NCBI GenBank assembly: GCA_044226535.1 | Contig: JBGAGT010000001.1 | Coordinates: forward strand, 124,001 to 188,000 | Length of the DNA stretch: 64,000 nt | DNA from: VBCG01 sp044226535 | GTDB taxonomy: Bacteria > Pseudomonadota > Gammaproteobacteria > Burkholderiales > Casimicrobiaceae | Reading direction: 5' to 3' | Shown: positions 33,545 to 42,057 of the stretch, in pieces | How the letters are laid out: every line of letters begins with the position of its first letter | Position numbering within the stretch: the stretch's first letter is position 1 | Notes under the pieces: model-generated | Told to the model about the DNA's origin: nothing | Seen by the model: only the letters and a program-made list of their open reading frames with translations | The model's database searches: none | Made by a program: the position numbers and the translations under genes

Positions 33545-34765
33545 TCAGGAGCGTGCGACGGCCACGGGTCCGGCGGCGCCCGCCGGGACATCGATGACGG
33601 CGGGCGCCCTGGCCGCGGCGGCGCCCTCGCGCGGCATCACGATGCGGGCGAAGAAGCCGCGCGGAGCGTTGGCGCCGAGCTCCAGTGCCGCGGCGCCACC
33701 GTACAGGAGCTCGAGCCGCTCGCGGATGTTGGCGAGGCCGATGCCCTGCCCCGGCGCACCGCTCCCCGCGAGCCCCGCGCCGGTGTCGGCGACCTCGAGC
33801 ACCAGCCTGCCGTCGACGGTGCGCGCCGACACGTCGATGCGGCCACCGCTGGGCGAAGGCTCGATGCCGTGCTTGATGGCGTTCTCGACCAGCGTGATCA
33901 GCATGCCCGGCGGCAGCGGCAGGTCGGCGAGCGCGGGCTCGACCGCGATGCCGAACTCGAGGCGGCGCGACAGGCGCGTCTGCATGATCGACAGGTAGGC
34001 CGCGCACAGGGCCGCGTCGTCGCCCACGGTGGTGGTCTCGTTGCGCATCGCGGGCGTGGCGGCGCGCAGGAAGCGGATCAGGTCGCTGATCAGGCGCGCG
34101 GCCTGCGGCGCACCCTTCTCGGCGAGCTGCTGCGCGCTGCCCAGCGTGTTGAACAGGAAATGCGGCTCGATCTGCAGCTGCAGCATCTTGAGCTTCGACT
34201 CGGCGAGCTGGCGCGACAGCTCCGACTGGCGCGCCTCGGCCTCGAGCCGCGCGGTGAGCGCCGCGTACTCGCGGTTGCGGAGCTGCGAGATCAGCGCCAC
34301 CAGCAGCGCGTACAGGAAGCTGAACACGAGGCCCGCGGTGAGCCCGTGGCGCAGCCGCGTGTAGTCCTTGAGGAGCTCGAGCGGGTTCTCGCCGTTGATG
34401 AAGCCGACGATGCCCGCGCCGGCCAGCGTGCCGAGGATCAGGAAGACGACGGGGTCGAGCACCACGCGCCGGAAGATGCGCCCCTTGAGGCGCCGGAAGC
34501 CGAACCACGCCGACACGCCCGACCAGACCAGCAGCAGCACGACCACGTTGAACAGCACCGCGGCCTCGCCGAAGGACATGTTCCAGGGAAGCTGCGCGCC
34601 CAGCCAGGCGACGGCGGTGGTGGCGGCCACCAGCACGGCGAGCCAGCGCCATCCTTCCTGGAAGAACCAGCGGTCGAAGGAGCGCACGTCGCGCCGCTCC
34701 ATCTCGGTGAGCGAGGCGAGCAACCGCTCGGCGAAGGCGTCGTAGCGCGACATGTCGGGGCTCAT
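33545..34765 (-). CDS. LytS-type sensor histidine kinase (HisKA_3/His_kinase family)
   Basis: About 406 aa. Four membrane helices lie in residues 38-165 (in two pairs), followed by a short coiled coil (LEAEARQSELSRQLAESKLK). The phospho-accepting histidine is in LQIEPHFLFNTL (H202). The HATPase domain has VENAIKHGIEPS and DTGAGL...GIGLANIRERL. This is the 5TM/LytS-like architecture paired with LytTR regulators, as with the gene downstream. Two ATGs (34765 and 34753) are possible starts and neither has a good ribosome site. The signal sensed is unknown. Confidence 0.88.
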   Translation of the reverse strand: MSPDMSRYDAFAERLLASLTEMERRDVRSFDRWFFQEGWRWLAVLVAATTAVAWLGAQLPWNMSFGEAAVLFNVVVLLLVWSGVSAWFGFRRLKGRIFRRVVLDPVVFLILGTLAGAGIVGFINGENPLELLKDYTRLRHGLTAGLVFSFLYALLVALISQLRNREYAALTARLEAEARQSELSRQLAESKLKMLQLQIEPHFLFNTLGSAQQLAEKGAPQAARLISDLIRFLRAATPAMRNETTTVGDDAALCAAYLSIMQTRLSRRLEFGIAVEPALADLPLPPGMLITLVENAIKHGIEPSPSGGRIDVSARTVDGRLVLEVADTGAGLAGSGAPGQGIGLANIRERLELLYGGAAALELGANAPRGFFARIVMPREGAAAARAPAVIDVPAGAAGPVAVARS

Positions 34766-34929
34766 TCTAGGCATCGACCGTGCCGGGGCGTCGCCGGGAC
34801 CGACCAATGCCGGCTGGCGGCGACCACCGCCGCCCGGCTGCGACCGATGCCGATCCGTGGCGACGGCGGCCGTCGCCCGGCCGCGGACGGGGCACGGCCC
34901 GTGCCGACCGGCCGGGAAACCGCTGCCGC

Positions 34930-35772
34930 TCAGAGGCCGCGCGCGATGCGCGCGAACGCCGAGTGGTTGTGGATCGACTCGAAGTTCTCGGCTTCGACCG
35001 CGAAGGCGGCGATGCGCCGGTCGTCGCGCAGGCGCGCTGCGACGTTGCGAACCAGGTCCTCGACGAAGCGCGGGTGGTCGTAGGCGTGCTCGGTGACGTA
35101 CTTCTCGTCGACGCGCTTCAGGATCCCGTAGAGCTCGGCGGAGGCCTCTTCCTCGGCGATGCGCAGGAGCTCGGCCACGAACACCGGCGCCGCCGGCCGC
35201 GCGACGATGCGGATCGCCGAGCGCTGGCTGTGCGCGCCGTAGGCCGAGATCTCCTTGGAGCAGGGGCACAGCGAGGTCACGGGCGCCACCACCTCGAGCG
35301 TCTGAAGGTAGCCCGGCGCCGCCCCGTCGCGCGCGGCAAGGCGCTCGCCGGTGATGCGCACCTCGTAGTCCATCAGGCTCGCCACGCCCGACACCGGCGC
35401 GGTCTTGCGCACGAAGAACGGGAAGGCGAACACGATGCGGCCCGCCGGGGCGTCGAGCCTCGCCACCAGGTCGTCGCAGAGCGCGCGGAAGCCCCCCACC
35501 GACAGCGGCGGGGCGCCGGGCGCGAGCGCGTCCTCGAGCAGCGCCACCAGCCGCGACATGTGCGTGCCCTTCTGCGTCGCCGGAAGCGCGACGGTGACGT
35601 CGCAGGTCGCGACGGTCGGGCGCGCGACGCCATCGGCGTCGACGAAGGACAGCGGGTAGCGCAGGCCGCGGATGCCGACCTGGTCGATCGCGAGCTCGCG
35701 CGAGTCGTGCCAAGCCTGGACGTCGGCCATCTCGGGCATGAGCTCGCGGGGCGTCTGGGGCTTGTTCATCAT
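34930..35772 (-). CDS. folE2: GTP cyclohydrolase FolE2 (type IB)
   Basis: Makes dihydroneopterin triphosphate from GTP for folate synthesis, using a metal-promiscuous fold unrelated to zinc-dependent FolE. 280 aa. The diagnostic SLCPCSKEISAYGAHSQRS is near residue 165, with MSRLVALLEDAL and ENFESIHNHSAFA at the C-terminus. The start is one of two adjacent ATGs (35772/35769). In many bacteria folE2 is induced by Zur under zinc limitation; no Zur box was identified. The 164-bp gap to the kinase gene holds only short GC-rich repeats. Confidence 0.92.
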   Translation of the reverse strand: MMNKPQTPRELMPEMADVQAWHDSRELAIDQVGIRGLRYPLSFVDADGVARPTVATCDVTVALPATQKGTHMSRLVALLEDALAPGAPPLSVGGFRALCDDLVARLDAPAGRIVFAFPFFVRKTAPVSGVASLMDYEVRITGERLAARDGAAPGYLQTLEVVAPVTSLCPCSKEISAYGAHSQRSAIRIVARPAAPVFVAELLRIAEEEASAELYGILKRVDEKYVTEHAYDHPRFVEDLVRNVAARLRDDRRIAAFAVEAENFESIHNHSAFARIARGL

Positions 35773-35855
35773 CGTTTCCGTAAATGCCAGCGTATCACGG
35801 GCCATCTTCCCGGCCGCCCCCCCCCCGGCGCCTGCGGGCGCGTCGTGCGGTGGCC

Positions 35856-36785
35856 TCAGCTTCGCCGCTCCACGATCCAGTCGGCGATGTCGCCGAGCCG
35901 CCGCGCGGGAGCGCCGAAGGGCTCGAGCGCGCGATGCGCGTCGGCGCGCAAGGCCTGCGCCCGCGCCCGCGCCGCGTCGAGGCCCCAGGCGGTGACGTAG
36001 GTCGACTTGCCGTCGGCCGCGTCCTTGCCCGCGGTCTTGCCCAGCGATTCGGTGCTCGCTTCCGCGTCGAGGATGTCGTCGACCACCTGGAATGCGAGCC
36101 CCACGGCCGCGGCGTAGCGTTCCAGTGCAGCCTCCAGCGCGGCCTCGCGCGGGCCATCGCCTTGCGCGGCACACGCGGCGGGGCCCGGCGCGGCGCTCCC
36201 CGCCTGCGCGCCGAGCAGCACCGCGGCGCGGATCAACGCACCGGTCTTGAGGCGGTGCATCGCCTCGAGGGCGCCCACTGCCTGCGTGCGTCCCGTGGCG
36301 TCGAGGTCGATCTGCTGGCCGGCCACCATCCCGAGGACGCCCGCGGCGTCCGCCAGCGTGGCCAGCGCGCGGCCGGGATCGGGCAGGTCGGCGAGCTGCC
36401 GGAAGGCCAGCGCCTGCAGCGCGTCGCCGGCCAGCAGCGCGGTGGCCTCGCCGAAGGCCACGTGGCAGGAGGGCCGGCCGCGGCGCATGTCGTCGTCGTC
36501 CATGCAGGGCAGGTCGTCGTGCACCAGCGAGTAGGCGTGCACCATTTCCAGCGCTGCCGCGGCGGCGTCGACCCGGGCTTGCTCCGCGCCCGCGAGCTCG
36601 CCGGCCGCATAGGCCAGCAGCGCGCGCACGCGCTTGCCGCCGCCCAGCACCGCGTAGCGCATGGCCTCCGCGAGCCGCTCCCCGCCGGGGACCTCGCCCG
36701 CGAGCCTTCGCTCGAGGACCGATTCGGTGTGCTGCTGACGCGCGCGGGCCCAGCCGCCGAACGCCGCGTCAGGCGTCGTCGCCAT
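35856..36785 (-). CDS. ispA: Farnesyl diphosphate synthase
   Basis: Condenses DMAPP/GPP with IPP to farnesyl diphosphate, precursor of quinones and undecaprenol. 309 aa. The first aspartate-rich motif is DDLPCMDDDD (90-99) and the second DDILD (about 238-242), with GGGKRVRALL (48-57). The gene overlaps the 3' end of xseB by 17 bases, the classical xseB-ispA pair; dxs does not follow here. Confidence 0.93.
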   Translation of the reverse strand: MATTPDAAFGGWARARQQHTESVLERRLAGEVPGGERLAEAMRYAVLGGGKRVRALLAYAAGELAGAEQARVDAAAAALEMVHAYSLVHDDLPCMDDDDMRRGRPSCHVAFGEATALLAGDALQALAFRQLADLPDPGRALATLADAAGVLGMVAGQQIDLDATGRTQAVGALEAMHRLKTGALIRAAVLLGAQAGSAAPGPAACAAQGDGPREAALEAALERYAAAVGLAFQVVDDILDAEASTESLGKTAGKDAADGKSTYVTAWGLDAARARAQALRADAHRALEPFGAPARRLGDIADWIVERRS

Positions 36786-37008
36786 CGGGCTCGAAGGCCT
36801 TCAGCACGCCCTTCTCGAGCACCAGCACGTCCTGCTGGGCCTCCTTGAGGGCCCCCTGGCAGAACTGCAGGAGCTCCGCGCCGCGCTTGTACGCAGCGAG
36901 TGCTTCCTTCAGCGGGAGCTCGCCGCCTTCCATGCGCTCGACCAGTGCCTCGAGCTCGGCGAGGGCCGCCTCGAAGCTCGCGGGCGAGGAGGAAGGATGG
37001 GCGTCCAT
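36769..37008 (-). CDS. xseB: Exodeoxyribonuclease VII small subunit
   Basis: A 79-aa small subunit of the single-strand exonuclease; several copies bind XseA. The two-helix core SFEAALAELEALVERMEGGE and LPLKEALAAYKRGAELLQFC is characteristic, and the tail is acidic. First gene before ispA, overlapping it. xseA is not in the window. Confidence 0.92.
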   Translation of the reverse strand: MDAHPSSSPASFEAALAELEALVERMEGGELPLKEALAAYKRGAELLQFCQGALKEAQQDVLVLEKGVLKAFEPDGDDA

Positions 37009-37082
37009 GGCATTCGGGTGGAAAGGGCGGATGGGAGGGGGTTGAACCCCGGCGGGCGAGGACCGATATCGCAGCTAAGGTC

Positions 37083-37111
37083 TTGACCTGCCTACGGAAA
37101 CCGTTTATATT
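37083..37111 (+). promoter_or_regulatory. Strong sigma-70 promoter for the Rieske oxygenase gene
   Basis: TTGACC (37083-37088), 17 bp, TATATT (37106-37111). The spacer contains the short inverted repeat acgg-aaa-ccgt. The ATG is about 165 bases downstream, giving a long GC-rich leader that includes a gcccc/ggggc hairpin region (37240-37260). Confidence 0.7.
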
Positions 37112-37281
37112 AGCACGGTTGTCGCTGCAGCCGAAGTCGAAGTTTCGAAGCTTTCGCACGGCTGACTTGGCATGGCGGTCCGGGGGTCTCGCGGTCGGGG
37201 AATCCCGGGTTGTTGGGTTGGGTTGGTTGCATTCCGGGAGGCCCCGACGGGGCCCGTCACCCGGTCGAAAGGATTCGGCTG

Positions 37282-38421
37282 ATGTCCTCTGTTGCGAAGG
37301 TGGCGCGCCTCCCCGAGGCGCCCTCGCAGTTGCATGCGTCCCCGCAGTTCCCTGCGTCCTGGTATTGCGACCCTCGCGTATTCCAGGCGGAGATGCGCGC
37401 GCTGTTCCCGCGCGCGCCGGGCTACGTCGGGCACGAGCTGATGGTCCCCGAGGTCGGCGACTACCTCGCGCTCGCGACGCGCGACAACGCCCAGGCGCTG
37501 GTGCGCAACGCCGGCGGGGTCGAGCTCCTGTCGAACATCTGCCGCCACCGCCAGGCCATCATGCTCACCGGCAAGGGCAACGCGCCGGCGATCGTCTGCC
37601 CGATCCATCGCTGGACCTACGACTTGAAGGGCGAGCTCATCGGCGCGCCGCAGTTCGCGCAGAAGCCCTGCGCGAGCCTCGCACGCACGCCGCTCAAGCA
37701 CTGGAACGGCCTCCTGTTCGACGGCCCGCGCGACCCCGCGCGCGACCTGGCGCACCTCGAGGTCGGTGCGCTCGACTTCTCGGGCTTTGTGTACGACCAC
37801 ACGCACGTGCACACCTGCCACTACAACTGGAAGACCTTCATCGAGGTCTACCTCGAGGACTACCACGTCGGCCCGTTCCACCCGGGCCTCGGCCACTTCG
37901 TCACCTGCAGCGACCTCGCCTGGCAGTTCGCCGAGTGGGGAAGCGTGCAGACCGTCGGGGTCAACAACGGCCTCGTCAAGCCGGGTTCGCGCGCCTACGA
38001 GCGCTGGCACAAGGCCGTGCTCGCGTACTACCGCGGCGAGACCCCGCCCAACGGCGCGATCTGGCTCACCTACTACCCCAACATCATGGTGGAGTGGTAT
38101 CCGCAGGTGCTGGTGGTGAGCACGCTGATCCCGCAGGCCGTGGACCGCACGCTCAACGTGGTCGAGTACTACTACCCCGAGGAGATCGCGCTGTTCGAGC
38201 GCGAGCTCGTCGAGGCCGAGCGCGCTGCCTACGCCGAGACGGCGAAGGAGGACGACGAGATCGCCGAGCGCATGGACGCGGGCCGAAAGGTCCTGTACGC
38301 GCAAGGTCGCAGCGAGGTTGGCCCCTACCAGTCGCCGATGGAGGATGGCATGCGCCACTTCCACCAGTTCTACCGGCGGCAGATGGGCGACACGCTGGCC
38401 GCGCTCGACCTGCGCGGATGA
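37282..38421 (+). CDS. Rieske non-haem iron oxygenase, alpha subunit type
   Basis: A 379-aa oxygenase of the aromatic-ring-hydroxylating family. The Rieske 2Fe-2S ligands are C87/H89 (CRHR) and C106/H109 (CPIHRW). The mononuclear iron site includes H195 and H200 in EDYHVGPFHPGL, with an acidic ligand in the C-terminal half. No beta subunit, ferredoxin or reductase gene is nearby, so electron partners are unknown, as is the substrate. GGA precedes the ATG at 37282; its stop is fused to the sulfurtransferase start (ATGA). Confidence 0.85.
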   Translation: MSSVAKVARLPEAPSQLHASPQFPASWYCDPRVFQAEMRALFPRAPGYVGHELMVPEVGDYLALATRDNAQALVRNAGGVELLSNICRHRQAIMLTGKGNAPAIVCPIHRWTYDLKGELIGAPQFAQKPCASLARTPLKHWNGLLFDGPRDPARDLAHLEVGALDFSGFVYDHTHVHTCHYNWKTFIEVYLEDYHVGPFHPGLGHFVTCSDLAWQFAEWGSVQTVGVNNGLVKPGSRAYERWHKAVLAYYRGETPPNGAIWLTYYPNIMVEWYPQVLVVSTLIPQAVDRTLNVVEYYYPEEIALFERELVEAERAAYAETAKEDDEIAERMDAGRKVLYAQGRSEVGPYQSPMEDGMRHFHQFYRRQMGDTLAALDLRG

Positions 38422-39326
38422 CCTACTCGACGCTGATTTCGCCCGCCGGGCTCGCCGCGCTGCTCGACGGCGCCGGCGGGGCCGGGTCCCCGCGCACCGT
38501 GGTCGTCGACGTGCGCCACGACCTCGCGCAGCCCGAGCGCTGGGGCGAGGAGCAGTACCGCGCGTCCCGCATCCCCGGTGCGCGCTTCGCCCACCTCGAC
38601 CGCGACCTGTCGGGGCCGAAGACCGGCCGCAACGGCCGGCACCCCTTGCCCTCGCCCGGCGAGGCCACCGCGCTGTTCGGCCGGCTCGGCATCGACGCCG
38701 GCACGCAGGTGGTCGCCTACGACCAGGGGCCCGGCATGTTCGCCGCTCGCCTGTGGTGGATGCTGCGCTGGCTCGGCCACGAGGCCGCGGCCGTGCTCGA
38801 CGGCGGCTTCGCGCGCTGGCAGCGCGAGGGACACCCCGCCGAAACCGGTGAAATCCCCGGCGCCGCCGTGGCCGTCGAGCGCCCCGGCTCGGGCGCCGCC
38901 GCGCCACGCGTCTTCGTGCCGCGGGTGACGCTCCCCACCGCCAGCGTGCAGGACGTCCTCGACAGCCTCCCGACGCATGCGCGCTTCGTCGTCGACGCGC
39001 GCGCGCCCGAGCGCTTCCGCGGCGAGGTCGAGCCGCTCGACCCGGTGGCGGGCCACATCCCCGGCGCGCACAACTGGCCCCACGCGCGCAACGTGGAGGC
39101 CGACGGCCGCTTCAAGCCGGCGGCCGAGCTTGCCGGCGCCTTCGCCGAGTTCCTCGGTCCCACGCCGCCCGAGCATGTCGTGCACCACTGCGGCAGCGGC
39201 GTCACCGCCTGCCACAACATCCTCGCCATGATGCACGCGGGCTACCCCGCCACGACGCTGTTCCCGGGCTCGTGGAGCGAATGGGTGGCCGACCCCTCGC
39301 GCCCGGTCGCCACGGGGCGCGGGTAG
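38418..39326 (+). CDS. sseA: Thiosulfate/3-mercaptopyruvate sulfurtransferase
   Basis: A 302-aa tandem-rhodanese enzyme. The N-terminal inactive domain ends at VLDGGFARWQREGHP; the C-terminal domain carries the persulfide cysteine C258 in HHCGSGVTACHN. CGSGVTA is the SseA-type (3-mercaptopyruvate) loop rather than CRKGVTA of rhodanese. Translation is coupled to the Rieske gene. The last codons lie in a GC-rich sequence that is nearly repeated downstream of the stop. Confidence 0.88.
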   Translation: MTYSTLISPAGLAALLDGAGGAGSPRTVVVDVRHDLAQPERWGEEQYRASRIPGARFAHLDRDLSGPKTGRNGRHPLPSPGEATALFGRLGIDAGTQVVAYDQGPGMFAARLWWMLRWLGHEAAAVLDGGFARWQREGHPAETGEIPGAAVAVERPGSGAAAPRVFVPRVTLPTASVQDVLDSLPTHARFVVDARAPERFRGEVEPLDPVAGHIPGAHNWPHARNVEADGRFKPAAELAGAFAEFLGPTPPEHVVHHCGSGVTACHNILAMMHAGYPATTLFPGSWSEWVADPSRPVATGRG

Positions 39327-39568
39327 CCTTCGCGCCCGGTCGGCAGGGGCCGCGGCTGGCCTCGGCGCCCGGCCCGGCCTCCTCGGGCCGGGGTGAAAAC
39401 TCCGCAACGGCGGGGCTCAATACTCGCGTTCATCCCGGCAGGGGCGCGTTCATCCTTCTCGTGGGCGTCCGGTCGCATCGCCGTTGTGGCGATCGCCCGG
39501 GCGGTCGTAACGTGCATGCCATCGACGGGGCGGAAACTCCCTGCCTCGTACGTGCGAAGGAGAAGAAC

Positions 39569-40006
39569 ATGAACATGCAACACGGAAGACTCGCACCCGC
39601 CGCGGTCGCTGCCGTGCTCGCGCTGTCGCTCGGCGCGGCGTTCGTCGCACGCTACGGGCTCGCCGCCGATTTCGCCCACGACGCCTCGGCGTTGCTTTCG
39701 CTGCTCGCGGTGGTGTTCGTGCCCGGCGTCGGTGCCGCGGCGTTCGCCATCCTGCGCGAGCTGGTCGACGTCAAGGTCGCGGTCGCGCCGAAGGCGAAGG
39801 AAGCCGCGATGCCGCCGGCCTCCGTCGTCGCGCCGGCAGGCCTCGCCGGCGTCGGCCTCCCCTCGGGGAACATCGACACACCGGTGCCGGTTGCTGCGCA
39901 CGCCGCCGCCGACATTCCGTCGCTGACGGAGGTCCGCGTCGAGCGCAGGCAACGCGAGCGTCGCGCGGCTTCGGCGCCGCGTCTCAAGCTGCCCGTCGCC
40001 GGCTGA
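39569..40006 (+). CDS. Hypothetical membrane protein
   Basis: A 145-aa protein with GGAG seven bases before the ATG. Two membrane segments lie at about residues 8-28 (LAPAAVAAVLALSLGAAFVA) and 41-65 (ALLSLLAVVFVPGVGAAAFA). A Pro/Ala-rich segment follows and the tail is basic (VRVERRQRERRAA). No family recognised. It is convergent with thpR, 12 bases away. The preceding gap 39327-39568 contains GC-rich repeats. Confidence 0.55.
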   Translation: MNMQHGRLAPAAVAAVLALSLGAAFVARYGLAADFAHDASALLSLLAVVFVPGVGAAAFAILRELVDVKVAVAPKAKEAAMPPASVVAPAGLAGVGLPSGNIDTPVPVAAHAAADIPSLTEVRVERRQRERRAASAPRLKLPVAG

Positions 40007-40018
40007 ACGGGCAGCGCG

Positions 40019-40564
40019 TCAAAGTCGCCAGCGCGCGAGCTCGCGATACGGGGGATGCCCGTGCGCGGCTCGCGATGCCGGCGGCGCCCGGTTCGCCTGC
40101 CACAGCACGAAGGCATCCACGGGCCAGGCGATCGGCGTCACCGCCAGCGCATCGACCTCGTCGGGATCCCGGCAGCGCCTCGCCAGCGTGACGTGCGGCG
40201 CGAAGCGCCTCGCCTCGACGGGAAACCCCCCGGCTGCAAGTGCCAGGTGCAGCGATTGCGCGAGCATCGCGAGCCCGGCCGGCGGCCTTTCGGGTGCGAT
40301 CCACGCGACCCGCGCGTGCCGGAAGCTGCCCGGCGTCGCGAGCGACAGCGTGAAGGGCGCGGGCAGGCCCTCGAGCGACGCACCCAGCGCGCACAGCGCG
40401 GGGACGCGGGCATCGTCGACCTCGCCCACGAACGCGAGCGTGAGGTGCAGCGACGCGGCGCGCGTCGCCCGCCCGCCGGCGGCCCGCGCGAACGCCAGGG
40501 CGAGCCGCTCCAGCGCGGCGCGTTGCGCGTCGCCGGGCACGAGGGCGAAGAACGCGTTCCCCAT
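40019..40564 (-). CDS. thpR: RNA 2',3'-cyclic phosphodiesterase
   Basis: A 181-aa 2H-phosphoesterase, formerly called 2'-5' RNA ligase. The two catalytic H-x-T motifs are HLTLAF (about 40-45) and HVTLAR (about 124-129), each in its half of the bilobed fold. It hydrolyses 2',3'-cyclic phosphates at RNA ends. The start at 40564 begins MGNAFFALVP as in the family. It is downstream of aceA but separated by a terminator and repeats. Confidence 0.85.
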   Translation of the reverse strand: MGNAFFALVPGDAQRAALERLALAFARAAGGRATRAASLHLTLAFVGEVDDARVPALCALGASLEGLPAPFTLSLATPGSFRHARVAWIAPERPPAGLAMLAQSLHLALAAGGFPVEARRFAPHVTLARRCRDPDEVDALAVTPIAWPVDAFVLWQANRAPPASRAAHGHPPYRELARWRL

Positions 40565-40669
40565 CGCCCTATCGTAACGACAACGCCGCGCCGCCGTACT
40601 GAAACGCCGCGCCGTCGTCCTGAAACGGCGCCGCGCGCGCTGCTGAAGAAAGCGTCGCGCCCGTTGCTG
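40565..40669. repeat. Degenerate 21-24-bp tandem repeats
   Basis: Four or five imperfect units of the form cgccgcgccgtcgtcctgaaa lie between thpR and the aceA terminator. Units shade into the terminator stem itself. No coding role is apparent. Confidence 0.6.
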
Positions 40670-40700
40670 AAAAAAAAACGCCGCGCCCCCTCGCGGCGGC
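40670..40700 (-). terminator. aceA rho-independent terminator
   Basis: On the minus strand cgccgcgagggggcgcggcg folds into a 7-bp GC stem followed by nine T residues. It lies 40 bases after the aceA stop. Confidence 0.85.
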
Positions 40701-40737
40701 GCAGCGCGAGCACTGCGAACGGCAAAGTCTGAAAGCG

Positions 40738-42051
40738 TCAGCCGTTGGCCACCGACCGCTTGGCCTCGTGGCCGTCGAAGAACTGCTCGTCCTCGGTCGA
40801 GTTCTTGAGCGCGGTGGTCGAGGCCTCGGCGCCCTGGATGGTGGTCGTCACCGCGTCGAAGTAGCTCGTGCCCACCTCGCGCTGGTGCTTGACCGCCGAG
40901 AAGCCGCGCGCGACCGCGGCGAACTCGTTCTCCTGCAGCTTGACGAAGGCGCTCATGCCGTTGCGCGCATAGCCGTGCGCGAGGTCGAACATCGAGTAGT
41001 TGAGGCTGTGGAAGCCCGCCAGGGTGATGAACTGGAACTTGTAGCCCATGGCGCCCAGTTCGCGCTGGAAGCGCGCGATGGTGGCGTCGTCGAGGTTCTT
41101 CTTCCAGTTGAACGACGGCGAGCAGTTGTAGGCGAGGAGCTTGCCCGGGTATTTCGCGCGGATCGCCTCGGCGAAGGCCCCGGCGAATTCGAGGTCGGGC
41201 TTGCCGGTCTCGCACCAGATCAGGTCCGCGTAGGGCGCATAGGCGAGCCCGCGCGCGACCGACTGCTCGAAGCCCGCGCGAGTGCGGTAGAAGCCCTCCA
41301 GCGTGCGCTCGCCGGTGAGGAAGGGCCGGTCGTTGTCGTCGACGTCCGAGGTGACGAGGTCGGCGGCCTCGGCGTCGGTGCGCGCGAGCACGATGGTCGG
41401 CACGCCCATCACGTCGGCCGCGAGCCGCGCGGCGACGAGCTTGTCGACGGCCTCGCGGGTGGGTACCAGCACCTTGCCGCCCATGTGGCCGCACTTCTTG
41501 ACCGAGGCGAGCTGGTCCTCGAAGTGCACGCCGGCGGCGCCCGCCTCGATCATCGCCTTCATCAGCTCGAAGGCGTTGAGCACGCCGCCGAAGCCCGCTT
41601 CCGCATCGGCGACGATGGGCGCGAAGTAGTCGACCTCGCCCCGCCCTTCCATGTGCTCGATCTGGTCGGCGCGGATGAAGGTGTTGTTGATGCGGCGGAC
41701 CACCGCCGGCACCGAGTTGACCGGGTACAGCGACTGGTCCGGGTACATCTCGCCCGCGACGTTCGCATCGGCGGCGACCTGCCACCCCGAGAGGTAGATC
41801 GCCTTCAGCCCCGCCTTCACCTGCTGCAGCGCCTGGTTGCCGGTGAGCGCGCCCAGCGTGTTGACGTAGGGCTCGTCGTTCACCAGCTTCCACAGCTTCT
41901 CGGCACCGCGGCGTGCCAGCGTGTGCTCGATCTGCAGCGAGCCGCGCAGGCGCACCACGTCCTCGGCGGTGTAGCCGCGTTGGATGCCGTGCCAGCGCGG
42001 GTTCTCCGCCCAGTCCTTCTTGAGTCTTGCCGCTTCCAGGTCGTAATTCAT
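40738..42051 (-). CDS. aceA: Isocitrate lyase
   Basis: Splits isocitrate into glyoxylate and succinate, the entry to the glyoxylate shunt for growth on acetate or fatty acids. 437 aa, with catalytic Cys187 in KKCGHMGGK and the family segments SGWQVAADANVAGEMYPDQS and YNCSPSFNWKK. Two ATGs exist: GGGAG lies eight bases before the one at 42051 (MNYDLEAARL) but only two before 42057, so I prefer 42051. Malate synthase is not adjacent. Probable control through the palindrome at 42339-42367. Confidence 0.95.
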   Translation of the reverse strand: MNYDLEAARLKKDWAENPRWHGIQRGYTAEDVVRLRGSLQIEHTLARRGAEKLWKLVNDEPYVNTLGALTGNQALQQVKAGLKAIYLSGWQVAADANVAGEMYPDQSLYPVNSVPAVVRRINNTFIRADQIEHMEGRGEVDYFAPIVADAEAGFGGVLNAFELMKAMIEAGAAGVHFEDQLASVKKCGHMGGKVLVPTREAVDKLVAARLAADVMGVPTIVLARTDAEAADLVTSDVDDNDRPFLTGERTLEGFYRTRAGFEQSVARGLAYAPYADLIWCETGKPDLEFAGAFAEAIRAKYPGKLLAYNCSPSFNWKKNLDDATIARFQRELGAMGYKFQFITLAGFHSLNYSMFDLAHGYARNGMSAFVKLQENEFAAVARGFSAVKHQREVGTSYFDAVTTTIQGAEASTTALKNSTEDEQFFDGHEAKRSVANG

Positions 42052-42057
42052 GCCCAT

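Noticed and set aside
34766..34929. Possible small gene between the histidine kinase and folE2
   Set aside because: Only short GC-rich repeats; the open frames show no codon pattern or ribosome site.
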